A stretch of DNA of 64,000 bases from positions 372,001-436,000 of the forward strand of contig NZ_MODU01000004.1 in NCBI RefSeq assembly GCF_001885075.1, read 5' to 3'. This DNA comes from Alteromonas sp. V450. GTDB taxonomy: Bacteria; Pseudomonadota; Gammaproteobacteria; Enterobacterales; Alteromonadaceae. Below are positions 45,768 to 55,555 of this stretch, one piece after another. Positions within the stretch are counted from its first letter, which is position 1. Each line of letters begins with the position of its first letter. The position numbers and the translations under genes are program-made. The notes under the pieces were generated by a model, which did no database searches, had not been told where the DNA came from, and saw only the letters and a list, made by a program, of their open reading frames with translations.

Positions 45768-46373
45768 ATGCTTAATATGAAATTTTTGTTAATTTTGATT
45801 GCCGTAAACTCGCTGGCAGGGTGCGCAGGTATACGGCATATCACGAATGAAAATAACGCCAAATCAATACCATTTTTTGAGCAATCAGATAGGACGACTT
45901 GTGGGGCAGCTTTGTTAAGTTCTGTGATGCATTTTTACAATAAGCCTCTTTCGGAAAAATCCATTCTCTCGACTTATCCCATGAGTGATTTAGAAGCTGG
46001 CTATTCAATTGGCGAGTTGAAATTTATTGCTTCAGAATCAGGGTTTCAGGCATTTGCGATAGAAGGCAATGAGGTGATTCTTGAAAGAATGCTCAACAAG
46101 AACCTACCTGTCATTATTGCAATCAGGAAACATATATATGATGACCTCTATATGACGGTACTGAGTGACCATTTTTTGGTGGACTTTATGTTTGGTGACA
46201 AGCTTGATTATGGCCATTACATTGCAGTTTTGGAGGAAGGTGAGAATGAGTACACGGTTCTTGATCCAGCAAAAGGTTACGGTGTTGTTCATAAAGGTTG
46301 GTTAATGGAGCGTTGGGGAAGCAAGTTAAATGCAATGCTTGTTTTAGTACCCTTAAAAAATTCGGTTAATTGA
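45768..46373 (+). CDS. C39-like peptidase lipoprotein
   Basis: A 201-residue protein with a lipobox (Cys19 in 'NSLAGCAG'), so the domain sits in the periplasm or on the outer membrane. The peptidase C39 fold shows Gln39, Cys45 in 'RTTCGAALLSSVMHFY', His150 in 'DYGHYIAVLEEG' and Asp166 in 'TVLDPAKGYG', a full catalytic set. C39 domains cut after Gly-Gly leaders, usually as part of an ABC transporter. Here it is free, like FapD of functional amyloid systems. The two GG precursors directly upstream are the obvious substrates. Confidence 0.85.
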   Translation: MLNMKFLLILIAVNSLAGCAGIRHITNENNAKSIPFFEQSDRTTCGAALLSSVMHFYNKPLSEKSILSTYPMSDLEAGYSIGELKFIASESGFQAFAIEGNEVILERMLNKNLPVIIAIRKHIYDDLYMTVLSDHFLVDFMFGDKLDYGHYIAVLEEGENEYTVLDPAKGYGVVHKGWLMERWGSKLNAMLVLVPLKNSVN

Positions 46374-46428
46374 AAGCGCTGAAACAGTTTTGTTCTAATA
46401 ATCTTACAGCTAAATAAGGAATACCATA

Positions 46429-46782
46429 ATGAAAAAAAGACTAGTAAGTGTTCTGTTGTGTGGTGTAATTACTTTTCCTGCTCTATCGGGTCAGGTCAGC
46501 ATACCTGCATGCGACGCTAGAAGTGGAAACGCAACTGTGGTGCTAGCTGGTGTCAAAGGTAAATGGGTTGGGTTTTCAGCTCGTGCTGGGAGTGGTGAAA
46601 TCATCGACCTGCCACCTGAGAAAGTGAAGGGTTTTGCTAGTTTCGGTTCAGGATCCAAAATCTTCCATTTTGGAGGTAATAAAGGAGTAACTTCAGTTCG
46701 TGCTTCTACTTGGGCAGATTTCGACAAAAAGAAAAATCTAATGGAAGATAGGAAAGATGATAGTGGTTGGGTCTCATGTTAA
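46429..46782 (+). CDS. Small exported protein of unknown function
   Basis: A 117-residue protein with a signal peptide (MKKRLVSVLLCGVITFPALSG). The mature part is beta-rich with Cys near both ends ('IPACDARSGN' and 'GWVSC'), likely one disulfide. AAGGA lies ten bases before the ATG. I do not recognise it. It is the last intact gene of the island and may belong to the peptide system. Confidence 0.7.
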   Translation: MKKRLVSVLLCGVITFPALSGQVSIPACDARSGNATVVLAGVKGKWVGFSARAGSGEIIDLPPEKVKGFASFGSGSKIFHFGGNKGVTSVRASTWADFDKKKNLMEDRKDDSGWVSC

Positions 46783-47523
46783 AAGGTTCATGTAGCTACC
46801 TCTGGCCGGTGAAAAACGATTAATTGCATGAAGAAGCTAATCAGATTGAGGGCTTATGCAACATTAAGAGGTATTGTTTATGCAGAATATTTTAAAGATA
46901 GTTTTTGCTAGTTGCAATGACGGAGTATGTAGTGACGTGCAAGTAGTCGTGGCTTCGAATTTGACTGTTTAAGTTATCGAATCGAATAGCCCGATTTCGC
47001 TTGCAAAGATTAGTTATGAAAACGAACGATTTCCTTAACAACTAAAAGGCACTACATCGCAGTCTGGTAGAGCCTTTTTGTCATTCAATACGCTTCCTTT
47101 TGGCAACTCAAGTAAAGATTTTCATCAATTACGGTAAGTAAATAAAAAGGTAGACCTTTTGAATCAGAATGCAGTTTGAGCGTGTCAGCCAATGTTATCA
47201 ATCTTTATCAGGGAAGTGACGTTGTACAAAATTACCTATTCAACTGGTCAAAAAAGATGGGACAATAGTGCACACGTTTCGCTCAGAAACGCTTCAGGAA
47301 GAAACTTTTTTTGAGACGATCAACTTCGCGAAATAGCGATGCTGGGGCGAGGAACACAGAAACTTCTGTAAAAGTCACAGTGAATCTAACGTTAATAGAT
47401 ACACCAAAAGCTGAAGATGCAAGCATTATAGATGCATACTTAATTATCAAAGGAGCAAATTCGTACTACAAGAATTCTGAGATATATTGTAAGAATTAAA
47501 ACGCTAATAGGTTTTTGTAATTC
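46783..47523. other. Decayed region right of the island
   Basis: No intact gene in about 740 bases. Short open pieces look like remnants: a 30-codon stretch at 46879-46971, an uninitiated frame around 47229-47330 ('IQLVKKDGTIVHTFRSETL') and a 62-codon frame at 47311-47499 ending 'SYYKNSEIYCKN'. The last two sit in different frames next to each other, as in a frameshifted gene. Confidence 0.45.
47044..47080 (+). terminator. Terminator at the right side of the island
   Basis: AAAAGGC-ACTAC and GTAG-A-GCCTTTTT form a stem with a T-run. It would end transcription of the exported-peptide cluster. Confidence 0.7.
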
Positions 47524-48867
47524 CTACTTTTCAATTTGCGCCTGATTAGGAAACTGTAGCGTGATCAAAGCACCCCCAAGGTCGCTATCCCCAATTTGCA
47601 TTCTTCCCTCATAAATAGAGACCAAATCAGCGACGAGAGCCATACCGATACCTTGACCTTCCGCGTAAGTATCAAGCCGTGTACCTCTCTCAAGTAGCAC
47701 GTTCTTTTTACTCTCTGGAATGCCTGGCCCATCATCTTCAACCGTGATTACAAGCCATTTGCTTGATGTGGATCCAGAGATAATCACGCGTGTTTTTGCA
47801 GCTTTACAGGCATTGTCGAGTACATTTCCGCACAATTCCATGAGATCCGTTTCGTCACCTTTAAATGAAAGGTTTTCCGAAACATCAAGTTCTATAGCTA
47901 GCGTTTTTTCTTGGTATACCTTGTCCATAGCATCAGCAAGTTTACTGAGCACGCCGAAAACATTTATCGACTGCTGCCAAGCCGTTTTTCCTGCGCTGGC
48001 GCGTTTCAGTTGACGGTTAATTATCCGGTCGATTTGCTCAAGTGCTTCTGTAACCTCACTTGGTAAACTGCGATTTCCTGATGCTACCGCAAGTGGTGTT
48101 TTGAGGCTATGAGCCAGGTCACCTAAACTATTTTTATAACGAGTACGCTGTGCTGCCTCTGTCGTCAAAAGGGTGTTTATCGAGTCTTTTAAAGAGTCAA
48201 ATTCAGCGGGGTATCGGGTATCTAGCTGATGTTTTTTACCCGCCGAAGCAAGAGATATTTCCTCTATTAACTTTCTGACTGGCGTGAGAACCAAGCTAAT
48301 GCCGACTACTATGAAAATAAGTAAAGCAATACTTAACGTTACAATCCATTGCCATGTTGTGTTTAAAAACGCGGTTCGCTCTTCTTCAAAGCCTTCTCTG
48401 TTGTTAAATATATAGAATCGCACTGGCTCAAAGTCATTACTTGAAGCAAATTCGGCAGTAAAGGCATAAGTGAAGTACGTTTCACTTGGCTCAAAGTCAG
48501 GCCTTGAAGTTTCGACAAACAACTCATTGCCAACTGGTACCTGTAAACCAGGAGGTTTAAAGGTATATTCTAGTGCTGATGCTGATTGCCAAATTACTTG
48601 ACCGCGAAATACGATAACACCCAAGTAACCAGAGCCCGGTAAGTTTAGCTGTTCTTCATACAATATTTCTGGCATGTACGGCATATCGCCGTCCAGTTCA
48701 AACGCTGATAAAAGGCCAAGATTCATTAGCCTCAACTCATTCATTTTTGCTTGAGTGAGGCTGTCTGTGTATGCTTCAACCAGAATGAATATTGTGAAAG
48801 GTGCGAATAAAGCAAGCAGTAGCACCGCTAGAAATACGCTTCGCAGTCGAAGAGATAACTGCCTCAT
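47524..48867 (-). CDS. PhoQ-like sensor histidine kinase
   Basis: A 447-residue inner-membrane kinase: two membrane segments (about 12-32 and 170-192) around a periplasmic sensor, HAMP-like linker, phosphoacceptor His in 'LGDLAHSLKTPLAVASGN', N box 'LCGNVLDNACKAAK' and 'VEDDGPGIPESKK'. The 'LAHSLKTPLA' H-box is typical of PhoQ. It would phosphorylate the regulator encoded just upstream, with a four-base overlap. The signal is unknown. Confidence 0.9.
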   Translation of the reverse strand: MRQLSLRLRSVFLAVLLLALFAPFTIFILVEAYTDSLTQAKMNELRLMNLGLLSAFELDGDMPYMPEILYEEQLNLPGSGYLGVIVFRGQVIWQSASALEYTFKPPGLQVPVGNELFVETSRPDFEPSETYFTYAFTAEFASSNDFEPVRFYIFNNREGFEEERTAFLNTTWQWIVTLSIALLIFIVVGISLVLTPVRKLIEEISLASAGKKHQLDTRYPAEFDSLKDSINTLLTTEAAQRTRYKNSLGDLAHSLKTPLAVASGNRSLPSEVTEALEQIDRIINRQLKRASAGKTAWQQSINVFGVLSKLADAMDKVYQEKTLAIELDVSENLSFKGDETDLMELCGNVLDNACKAAKTRVIISGSTSSKWLVITVEDDGPGIPESKKNVLLERGTRLDTYAEGQGIGMALVADLVSIYEGRMQIGDSDLGGALITLQFPNQAQIEK

Positions 48868-49538
48868 AGACTTCGGTTTATTCTGTATCCACGCCCGCGC
48901 AGCGTCTCGATGGGTTTTAAACTTCCCTCAGGATCAAGTTTTTTGCGTAACCTACCAACAAAAACCTCTATAACATTGCTATCTAAATCGAAGTCTTGAT
49001 CATAGATATGTTCAGTTAACTCTGTTTTTGAAATAACTTTCTGTGGATTTAACATTAAGTATTCCATCACTTTATACTCATAGGCTGTTAAATCTAGAGG
49101 TTTGTCATGTAACAAAAGCTCTTCGCTGACGGTGTTCAAAGAGATTGGTCCAAACTGGATAGTAGGGTTTGCTTGCCCAGACGAACGCCTGATCAATGCT
49201 TTTGTTCTTGCCAAAAGCTCTTCGTTATGAAACGGTTTGGTAAGATAATCATCGGCACCTGCGTCCAACCCTTCAACTTTTTCCTGCCACCTGTCGCGCG
49301 CAGTCAATATCAGTATTGGACAAGATACATCCGCTTGGCGCGCTTTTCGAATAACTTCAAAACCATCAAGTTTCGGCATTCCAATATCTACAATGGCAAG
49401 GTCGTAATCATACTCTTTGATCAAAAAGAGCGCGTGTTCCCCGTTATCTGCCAAGTCAACGCTATAACTATTTTGCTGTAAAAGAGTATCAAGTTGAGTA
49501 AGTAATCTGCTATCGTCTTCAGCAATGAGTATACGCAT
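48864..49538 (-). CDS. PhoP-like OmpR-family response regulator
   Basis: A 224-residue regulator. The receiver has Asp7/Asp8-type acids and phosphoacceptor Asp51 in 'LAIVDIGMPKLDGF', and 'DDYLTKPF'. The C-terminal winged helix has 'YEYKVMEYLMLNPQKVISK' and 'VEVFVGRLRKKL'-like recognition sequence. It is in an operon with a PepSY protein upstream (one-base gap) and the kinase downstream (four-base overlap). Confidence 0.93.
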   Translation of the reverse strand: MRILIAEDDSRLLTQLDTLLQQNSYSVDLADNGEHALFLIKEYDYDLAIVDIGMPKLDGFEVIRKARQADVSCPILILTARDRWQEKVEGLDAGADDYLTKPFHNEELLARTKALIRRSSGQANPTIQFGPISLNTVSEELLLHDKPLDLTAYEYKVMEYLMLNPQKVISKTELTEHIYDQDFDLDSNVIEVFVGRLRKKLDPEGSLKPIETLRGRGYRINRSL

Positions 49539-49539
49539 G

Positions 49540-49809
49540 TTATTCCTTATCTTTGGTGCTTTTTACTTTTCCAGAGCGTTTGTCGACATCAACTGATACC
49601 ACGCGCCCCGATTTTTTTAGCACTTTCACGCGATATTTTTTAGAGGTTTGCTCCACTTTTAATACTCGCCCGTTTTCAGCATTTCGAGCTCGTTCCGCTG
49701 CTTCGCTTTTTGATATGTCACCACTTGAGCTTTGTAATGCCATAGCGTTATTCGCGCCAGAAAGCGCTAAAACAAGTGTTAAAATGGCAACTCGAAGCGA
49801 TAATGTCAT
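49540..49809 (-). CDS. PepSY-domain exported protein
   Basis: An 89-residue protein with a signal peptide ending 'NNAMALQ'. A PepSY domain follows: 'ISKSEAAERARNAENGRVLK' and 'YRVKVLKKSGRVVSVDVDKR'. PepSY proteins are often periplasmic modulators encoded with two-component systems. Its position directly before the regulator gene suggests it feeds back on this kinase; inference only. Confidence 0.85.
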   Translation of the reverse strand: MTLSLRVAILTLVLALSGANNAMALQSSSGDISKSEAAERARNAENGRVLKVEQTSKKYRVKVLKKSGRVVSVDVDKRSGKVKSTKDKE

Positions 49810-50181
49810 ACAACCTCACAATAAATCCGCTCAGGTTAAATCAAAGCTAAGTATAACTTTGTAAACTGAACTCATTCTGAATTAGCACTAGTCTACATTG
49901 TAGCTTTTGAACTGTATATAAAAGGCAGTCAACATCAACTAAATTGGCGCTCTTTGGAGAGAAGGTTTTTAAAGGCACATAAATCAGAAAAAGGGCGATA
50001 AGCAACAGGTCGCCAAAAAAATAAAAAAGTGAATAAAAAAGTGGACAGTCACTTTCTCGCCCTATGGGGAGCCAACGAATGACTGTCCGTTTAATGCATG
50101 GGGAGCCAACGAGTGACTGTCCACTTTGTGCACTCATTAATAAAGCAGGTCTTTTTGAATTTTGTTCACGAGTGACATCGT
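49810..50181. other. Intergenic region with motif copies
   Basis: About 370 bases between the PepSY gene and the end of the trp operon. The right half holds three motif copies annotated separately. I see no gene; a 96-codon minus-strand frame here is made largely of the repeats. Confidence 0.5.
50043..50122. repeat. Dispersed-motif inverted cluster downstream of trp operon
   Basis: GGACAGTCACT at 50043-50053 faces AATGACTGTCC (50078-50088, one-base variant) and AGTGACTGTCC (50112-50122). The unit GGGGAGCCAACGA-TGACTGTCC is repeated twice in tandem. The facing copies can fold into hairpins behind the last trp-operon gene. Confidence 0.85.
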
Positions 50182-50481
50182 TTACGGCAAGACTTTTTTG
50201 TACGGTTTGACTATAACGCTTTCATAAACACCAGCCTCAATATACGGGTCGGCATCTGCCCATGCTTGGGCTGCTTCTAGCGAATGAAACTCCGCGACTA
50301 CTAGTGAGCCTGTAAATCCGGCCGGGCCAGGATCTGGGCTATCTACAGCAGGGAAGGGGCCTGCCATAACTAAACGGCCCGCATCTTTGAGCGCGTTCAA
50401 ACGTTCAAGGTGAGCAGGGCGCGCCGCTAGTCTTTTTTCTAGACTGCCCGCCACATCGGTTGCACAAATCATATATAGCAT
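50182..50481 (-). CDS. yciI: YciI family protein
   Basis: A 99-residue dimeric alpha-beta barrel protein: '[20 protein letters not shown]', '[20 protein letters not shown]' and '[20 protein letters not shown]'-like end. YciI has an unclear role, possibly in removing toxic by-products. It is four bases behind trpA and is the last gene of the trp operon, as yciI is close to trp in other gammaproteobacteria. Confidence 0.9.
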   Translation of the reverse strand: MLYMICATDVAGSLEKRLAARPAHLERLNALKDAGRLVMAGPFPAVDSPDPGPAGFTGSLVVAEFHSLEAAQAWADADPYIEAGVYESVIVKPYKKVLP

Positions 50482-50485
50482 GTGC

Positions 50486-51295
50486 TTATCCCTTAGCCGT
50501 AGCGGCTTTCATGCTTTCAACAAAGCTGCCAAGTTCACTGATCATTTTGTGACTGTCCGATAAATTAGCTGCAATGATGTTTACCGTCGCCGAGCCTGAA
50601 ATTGCGCCAGCGGCACCTGCGTCAATAGCAGATTTAACCTGTTCAGGTGTAGAAATACCAAAACCTAATAATGCTGGCGCTGCTTTATGCTTGTTTAAGC
50701 GTTCGATAAGCTCTGAAGCAGGCACGTTTGCAGCCGTTTCTGCGCCGGTAACACCCGCACGGCCTAACAGGTATGTATAGCCTTTTGAGTATTCCCCGAT
50801 TTTTTCCATGGTTTCTTCGGTGGCATTCGGCGGTGCTATCAAAATCTGAGAGATACCTGTTGCTTCTGCAGCTTTTTGGAAAGGTGCTGCTTCGCGAATA
50901 GGAACGTCAGCAACCAAAATTGAATCAACGCCTGCTTCTTGCGCTTTACCGTAGAAGCTCTCAACACCTTGGGCCATAACCAAGTTACTGTAAAGCAACA
51001 AACCAATTGGAACATCAGGGTATTTCGCGCGAACCCGAGAAATAACACCTAAGCAATCTGCTACCGTTACCTTATTGTTCAATGCGCGAATGGCCGATGC
51101 TTGGATCGTAGGGCCATCAGCGATAGGGTCAGAGTAGGGTATGCCCAACTCAAGTGCGTCAGCACCGCTTTCTACAAGCTGGCAAATAATGGCTTCAGAT
51201 TGCGCTAAATCGGGGTCACCTACCATTACGAAAGGTACGAATGCGCCTTGGTTCTTTTCATCAAGGCCTGCAAACATTTGTGCATATCTATCCAT
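50486..51295 (-). CDS. trpA: Tryptophan synthase alpha chain
   Basis: TrpA cleaves indole-3-glycerol phosphate to indole. The 269 residues show '[11 protein letters not shown]', '[19 protein letters not shown]', '[12 protein letters not shown]', 'LVADVP' and '[13 protein letters not shown]'. The catalytic Glu and Asp are in ELG and PYSDP. It overlaps trpB by one base. Near the C-terminus 'LSDSHKM' is encoded by a variant of the dispersed motif (50549-50558). Confidence 0.97.
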   Translation of the reverse strand: MDRYAQMFAGLDEKNQGAFVPFVMVGDPDLAQSEAIICQLVESGADALELGIPYSDPIADGPTIQASAIRALNNKVTVADCLGVISRVRAKYPDVPIGLLLYSNLVMAQGVESFYGKAQEAGVDSILVADVPIREAAPFQKAAEATGISQILIAPPNATEETMEKIGEYSKGYTYLLGRAGVTGAETAANVPASELIERLNKHKAAPALLGFGISTPEQVKSAIDAGAAGAISGSATVNIIAANLSDSHKMISELGSFVESMKAATAKG

Positions 51296-52476
51296 TATAA
51301 ATCGTCCCCTAAAATGTTGATGACGTGTGCTAAATCTTTGTCGCCACGACCTGATAAGTTAACTACGATGATGGTTTCTTCTTCCGCTTCATCTGCCATA
51401 TTTAGCGCGTGCGCTAAGGCATGCGACGATTCAAGGGCAGGAATAATACCTTCTTTTCTTGCAAGCAATTGGAATGCGTTCAGCGCTTCTTCGTCGGTGG
51501 CGGCCACGTATTCCGCTCGGCCAATGTCGTGAAGATAAGCATGCTGAGGGCCAACAGCAGGGTAGTCGAGACCAGCAGATACTGAGTAGCTCTCTTCAAT
51601 CTGGCCTTCTTTGTCTTGCATAATGAAGGTGTAAGCGCCGTGAAGAATACCTTTTGTACCCGTCACGATAGTTGCGCCGTGCTCTTTGGTGTGCACACCT
51701 TTACCCGCAGGCTCAACGCCCACCAAGCGCACAGAAGGCTCATCAATAAAGTCTGCAAACATACCGATAGCGTTTGAGCCTCCGCCCACACATGCTACTA
51801 CAGCGTCAGGTAAGCGACCTTCTTTTTCCATAATTTGTGCGCGAGTTTCTTCACCAATCATACGGTGATATTCACGAACAATAGTCGGGAACGGGTGTGG
51901 GCCCGCGGCTGTGCCTAACAAATAGTGCGCTTTATCATAGTTTGCCGACCAGTCGCGCATGGCTTCGTTTACGGCATCTTTAAGCGTACCTGAGCCTGCG
52001 TTTACAGGGATAACCTCTGCGCCCATAAGCTTCATTCGGAACACGTTTGGCGCTTGACGCTCAACATCTTTCGCACCCATATAAATACGTGCTTTTAGCC
52101 CCAACAATGCACATGCTAACGCGGTGGCAACACCGTGTTGGCCCGCGCCTGTTTCGGCGATAACTTCTTTTTTACCCATGCGCTTGGTAAGTAGCGCTTG
52201 GCCTAGCACCTGGTTAGTTTTGTGTGCACCACCGTGTAGTAAGTCTTCACGCTTTAGGTATAACTTTACCTTTGGGTTACTTACCAGATTGCGAGTTAAC
52301 GTCATTGACGTTGGGCGACCGGCATAGTCTTTTAACAGAGATAAAAACTCTTCGTTAAATGTCGGGTCGTCCTTAGCATCCAAAAATGCTTTTTCCAGTT
52401 GGTCTAGTGCTGGAATAAGTAGCTCGGGCACGTACATGCCACCAAATTCACCAAATTTTGTATCTAACTGGTTCAT
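51295..52476 (-). CDS. trpB: Tryptophan synthase beta chain
   Basis: This PLP enzyme joins indole and serine to tryptophan. 393 residues with '[17 protein letters not shown]', the PLP lysine in '[14 protein letters not shown]', '[12 protein letters not shown]' and 'SGRGDKDL'. It forms the alpha2-beta2 complex with TrpA. Start at ATG 52476, 20 bases after trpCF. Confidence 0.97.
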   Translation of the reverse strand: MNQLDTKFGEFGGMYVPELLIPALDQLEKAFLDAKDDPTFNEEFLSLLKDYAGRPTSMTLTRNLVSNPKVKLYLKREDLLHGGAHKTNQVLGQALLTKRMGKKEVIAETGAGQHGVATALACALLGLKARIYMGAKDVERQAPNVFRMKLMGAEVIPVNAGSGTLKDAVNEAMRDWSANYDKAHYLLGTAAGPHPFPTIVREYHRMIGEETRAQIMEKEGRLPDAVVACVGGGSNAIGMFADFIDEPSVRLVGVEPAGKGVHTKEHGATIVTGTKGILHGAYTFIMQDKEGQIEESYSVSAGLDYPAVGPQHAYLHDIGRAEYVAATDEEALNAFQLLARKEGIIPALESSHALAHALNMADEAEEETIIVVNLSGRGDKDLAHVINILGDDL

Positions 52477-52496
52477 TACGTTGTCCTGTATTTAAA

Positions 52497-53906
52497 TTAG
52501 TAACGGCGGCAAATGGCAAAGAGCGCGAGGAGTTTTTCTTCGCTTTTCACGCCGGGTGCGGTTTCTACGCCTGAATTCACATCAATAGCACCACAGCCGG
52601 TTGCAATAGCTTCTGCAACATTCTGGGCGTTAATACCGCCAGCAAGCACTAACTTATGCTTCGCTTCGATATCGTTTAATAGCTGCCAGTTGAACGCTTC
52701 GCCTGTACCGCCTTTTGCATCGCCTACCTGGCAATCCAAAAGAACTCGGCTTACAAGGCTATTATTTAAGTGTCTGTCCACTGCTTCTGGTAGTTCGTCT
52801 GAAGAGGTTGCTTTAACACCTTCGACTTTCCAAATTTCACAACCTTCTGGAAGCTTGGCTGCAAGCGCTGAAATGTAAGCTTCATCTTCATTGCCGTGAA
52901 GCTGTACGGCAAAAAGGTTAAGCGAGGCGGCGAGTGATGCCACTTTATCAATGTCGTGATTAACGAACACACCAACAAAAGCCCCGTCAACGCTTTGCGT
53001 TATGGCCAACGCCTGTGCTTCGCTCACACAGCGTGGCGATTTATCTGCGAAGATAAGGCCGCCGAAGCTTGCGCCTTTATCAAACGCCATTTGCGCTTGC
53101 TCGGGGCTAGTAATTCCGCATATTTTAACGGCGCCATTCACTAGCGTTTTCACTGCGCGCGGTAGGTCAGCCTCTGCCATTAATGCGCTGCCCACCAAAA
53201 AGCCTTGGGATACAGGCGCTAAACGAAGCACGTCTTGGTGGGTGTATATACCTGACTCCGAAATAACCACGTAGTCATGACTAGCTTTTTCAAGCATGGG
53301 CACAAGGCGTTCAGTTGTCGCTAAATCGGTAGAAAGGTCGCGTAAATCACGGTTGTTAATACCAATGATATTGGCTTCAAGCGCAATAGCGCGCTCCATC
53401 TCTTCTTCATTACTTACTTCGGTGAGAATATCTAACGACAGAGAATTCGCAACGTTTGCCAACTCGCGATATTCATCGTCATTTAGCACGCTTAGCATTA
53501 ACAACACCGCATCGGCATTGTAGTGACGGGCTAAATACACTTGATAGGTCTCAACGAAAAAATCTTTGTTAAGTACAGGCTGAGCAACACGTTCGGTGAC
53601 GTAAGCCAAATACTCAAATTTACCTTGGAAGTACTTCTCGTCTGTCAGTACAGAAATGCCGGCAGCATAAGGCGTGTACGCGGCTAAGATTTCGTCTAAA
53701 TCGAAGTGCTCTCGAATAAGGCCCTTTGAGGGCGATGCTTTTTTGCATTCGAAGATAAAGCCTGCATTTGGCTCACTAAGCGCTGCAAATAAACTCTTCT
53801 GAGAAGGCTCCAAGTTAGCTTTAAAGCTTTCTAGCGGCAATGCCTCTTTGCGTGCGGCCACTTCTTCTCGTTTGTCAGCAACAATTTTCTCAAGCACATT
53901 AGCCAT
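52497..53906 (-). CDS. trpCF: Fused indole-3-glycerol-phosphate synthase / phosphoribosylanthranilate isomerase
   Basis: A 469-residue bifunctional enzyme. The N-terminal TrpC part (1 to about 255) shows 'FIFECKKASPSKGLIREHFD', 'NRDLRDLSTDL' and 'VISESGIYTHQDV'. The C-terminal TrpF part begins 'VKICGITSPEQAQMAFDKGA' and ends 'GAIDVNSGVE'. This fusion is the norm in enterics and Alteromonas relatives. 'VDRHLNNS' in the TrpF half is encoded by an exact dispersed motif (52769-52779). It overlaps trpD by eight bases. Confidence 0.97.
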   Translation of the reverse strand: MANVLEKIVADKREEVAARKEALPLESFKANLEPSQKSLFAALSEPNAGFIFECKKASPSKGLIREHFDLDEILAAYTPYAAGISVLTDEKYFQGKFEYLAYVTERVAQPVLNKDFFVETYQVYLARHYNADAVLLMLSVLNDDEYRELANVANSLSLDILTEVSNEEEMERAIALEANIIGINNRDLRDLSTDLATTERLVPMLEKASHDYVVISESGIYTHQDVLRLAPVSQGFLVGSALMAEADLPRAVKTLVNGAVKICGITSPEQAQMAFDKGASFGGLIFADKSPRCVSEAQALAITQSVDGAFVGVFVNHDIDKVASLAASLNLFAVQLHGNEDEAYISALAAKLPEGCEIWKVEGVKATSSDELPEAVDRHLNNSLVSRVLLDCQVGDAKGGTGEAFNWQLLNDIEAKHKLVLAGGINAQNVAEAIATGCGAIDVNSGVETAPGVKSEEKLLALFAICRRY

Positions 53907-54930
53907 TCGTGCTTACCTCCTGAGTAATTTTAGCAACCTTCGTTAATAGCTGCATGGGTAACCCTTCGCTCATAGCGTTCATCGCCATTTCTGCGCCTTC
54001 TTTAAACGTTGAGGCTTTGCCGGTTACTTTCAACAGCGCTCCGCAGTTCATGGCAATGGCAGCACGGTGCGCTTCTTTGCCTTCGCCGTTTAGCGCAGCT
54101 TCAACAAACTGCCGGTTTTCTTCTGGTTCGCCACCTTCAATCGCCGAAAGGGGATAGCGAGGCAAGCCGAAGTCTCCAGCAGCGACAGTAAGCTTACGAA
54201 TGTCGCCATGTTCAAGGTCGTATATTGTTGATTCACCGTGAAGTGCTAATTCGTCTAAGCCATCGCCGTGCACAATCATTGCGCGATGTTGGCCGAGCAG
54301 CATAAGGGTTTTTGCATAAGGTTCAAGCAATTCAGGAGAGTATACGCCGAAAATACCGTGAGTTGGACCCGCAGGATTCGCCAAAGGCCCCAGTATGTTA
54401 AACAAGGTTCTAGTCTTCATCGCAGCACGCACGGGCGCTGCGTAGCGCATACCGGCATGATAGACCGGTGCAAAAAGAAATGTGAAATTTGCTTCATCTA
54501 AGCATTTGCGCGATGTTTCAGGGCTTATTTCTAAATTAAGTCCAAATTGGCGAAACAAGTCAGCAGAGCCTGATTTGCTTGATACACTGCGGTTACCGTG
54601 TTTTGCGACTTTTACGCCACACGACGCTGCTACAACACCCGCAGCACTAGAAATATTAATGGTATTGTGGCCATCACCGCCGGTACCAACGATGTCAGCA
54701 AATTCATACGATGGTGTAGGGAAGGGCAACGCGTTTGCAACCATAGCACTCGCTGCACCTGCAATTTCACTCGGTGACTCTTTTTTCATTTTAAGCGCAG
54801 TAAGCACAGAGGCAATCATCACCTCGCTTTGCTCGCCGTGCATGATGCTGTTAAACAAGCTGTACGCTTCGGTTTGCGACAGCGATTCTCGCAGCATTAT
54901 TTGCTCGAGTAGAGGGCCTGCGTTAAGCAT
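53899..54930 (-). CDS. trpD: Anthranilate phosphoribosyltransferase
   Basis: 343 residues that transfer phosphoribose from PRPP to anthranilate. '[20 protein letters not shown]' and '[17 protein letters not shown]' bind PRPP and anthranilate; '[20 protein letters not shown]' supports the family. It is separate from trpG, unlike the trpGD fusion of E. coli. It overlaps trpG by eight bases. Confidence 0.97.
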   Translation of the reverse strand: MLNAGPLLEQIMLRESLSQTEAYSLFNSIMHGEQSEVMIASVLTALKMKKESPSEIAGAASAMVANALPFPTPSYEFADIVGTGGDGHNTINISSAAGVVAASCGVKVAKHGNRSVSSKSGSADLFRQFGLNLEISPETSRKCLDEANFTFLFAPVYHAGMRYAAPVRAAMKTRTLFNILGPLANPAGPTHGIFGVYSPELLEPYAKTLMLLGQHRAMIVHGDGLDELALHGESTIYDLEHGDIRKLTVAAGDFGLPRYPLSAIEGGEPEENRQFVEAALNGEGKEAHRAAIAMNCGALLKVTGKASTFKEGAEMAMNAMSEGLPMQLLTKVAKITQEVSTNG

Positions 54931-55555
54931 GGTTCGCTCCCTGTAACGTTAAATAGTCAATACTTTGCTTTAACAGCAAACTGCCGTGGGCTGTTAAAAT
55001 AGATTCTGGGTGAAATTGAAAACCCAACATGCGATCTTCGCTATTGTAAACTGCCATTACGGCCTCGCTGCCGTCATCGTTTATAGTAGATGCACAAACG
55101 GTGAGGTTTTCAGGCAGTGTGTGTGCTACTAAAGAGTGGTAGCGTGCAACGTGTAAAGGCTGCTGTAAGCCTTCGAACATGGCATCTTCAGAATGGGTGA
55201 TGGCAGAAGACTTACCGTGCATAACTTGGCTGGCACGACCTACGGTGCCGCCGTAATGCTCAACAATAGCTTGATGGCCTAAGCAAATGCCGATCACGGG
55301 GAATACACCGTGTACCTTTTTTAGTAGCTCAGGCATACAGCCCGCTTCACTTGGTGCGCCTGGACCCGGTGATAGCATAAGAAGCACAGGCCCTTTGGTT
55401 GCTTGTTCCTGCATTCTTTCAAACAACGCATCTGCTGAAACCGTGTTGCGATATACCTTGATGTCTAGGTTTAAAGTACGTAGTTCATCTACAAGGTTGT
55501 AGGTAAATGAGTCTACATTGTCGAGCAAAAATAGGGTGGTCAATTGCTGATTCAT
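54923..55555 (-). CDS. trpG: Anthranilate synthase component II (glutamine amidotransferase)
   Basis: 210 residues with the class I amidotransferase triad: Cys in '[15 protein letters not shown]', His and Glu in '[10 protein letters not shown]'. It supplies ammonia to TrpE. It overlaps trpE by four bases, which fits tight stoichiometry of the complex. Confidence 0.97.
   Translation of the reverse strand: MNQQLTTLFLLDNVDSFTYNLVDELRTLNLDIKVYRNTVSADALFERMQEQATKGPVLLMLSPGPGAPSEAGCMPELLKKVHGVFPVIGICLGHQAIVEHYGGTVGRASQVMHGKSSAITHSEDAMFEGLQQPLHVARYHSLVAHTLPENLTVCASTINDDGSEAVMAVYNSEDRMLGFQFHPESILTAHGSLLLKQSIDYLTLQGANHA

Noticed and set aside
49847..50137. 96-codon minus-strand frame between PepSY and yciI genes
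   Set aside because: Its N-terminal part is translated repeat sequence and there is no credible ribosome site.
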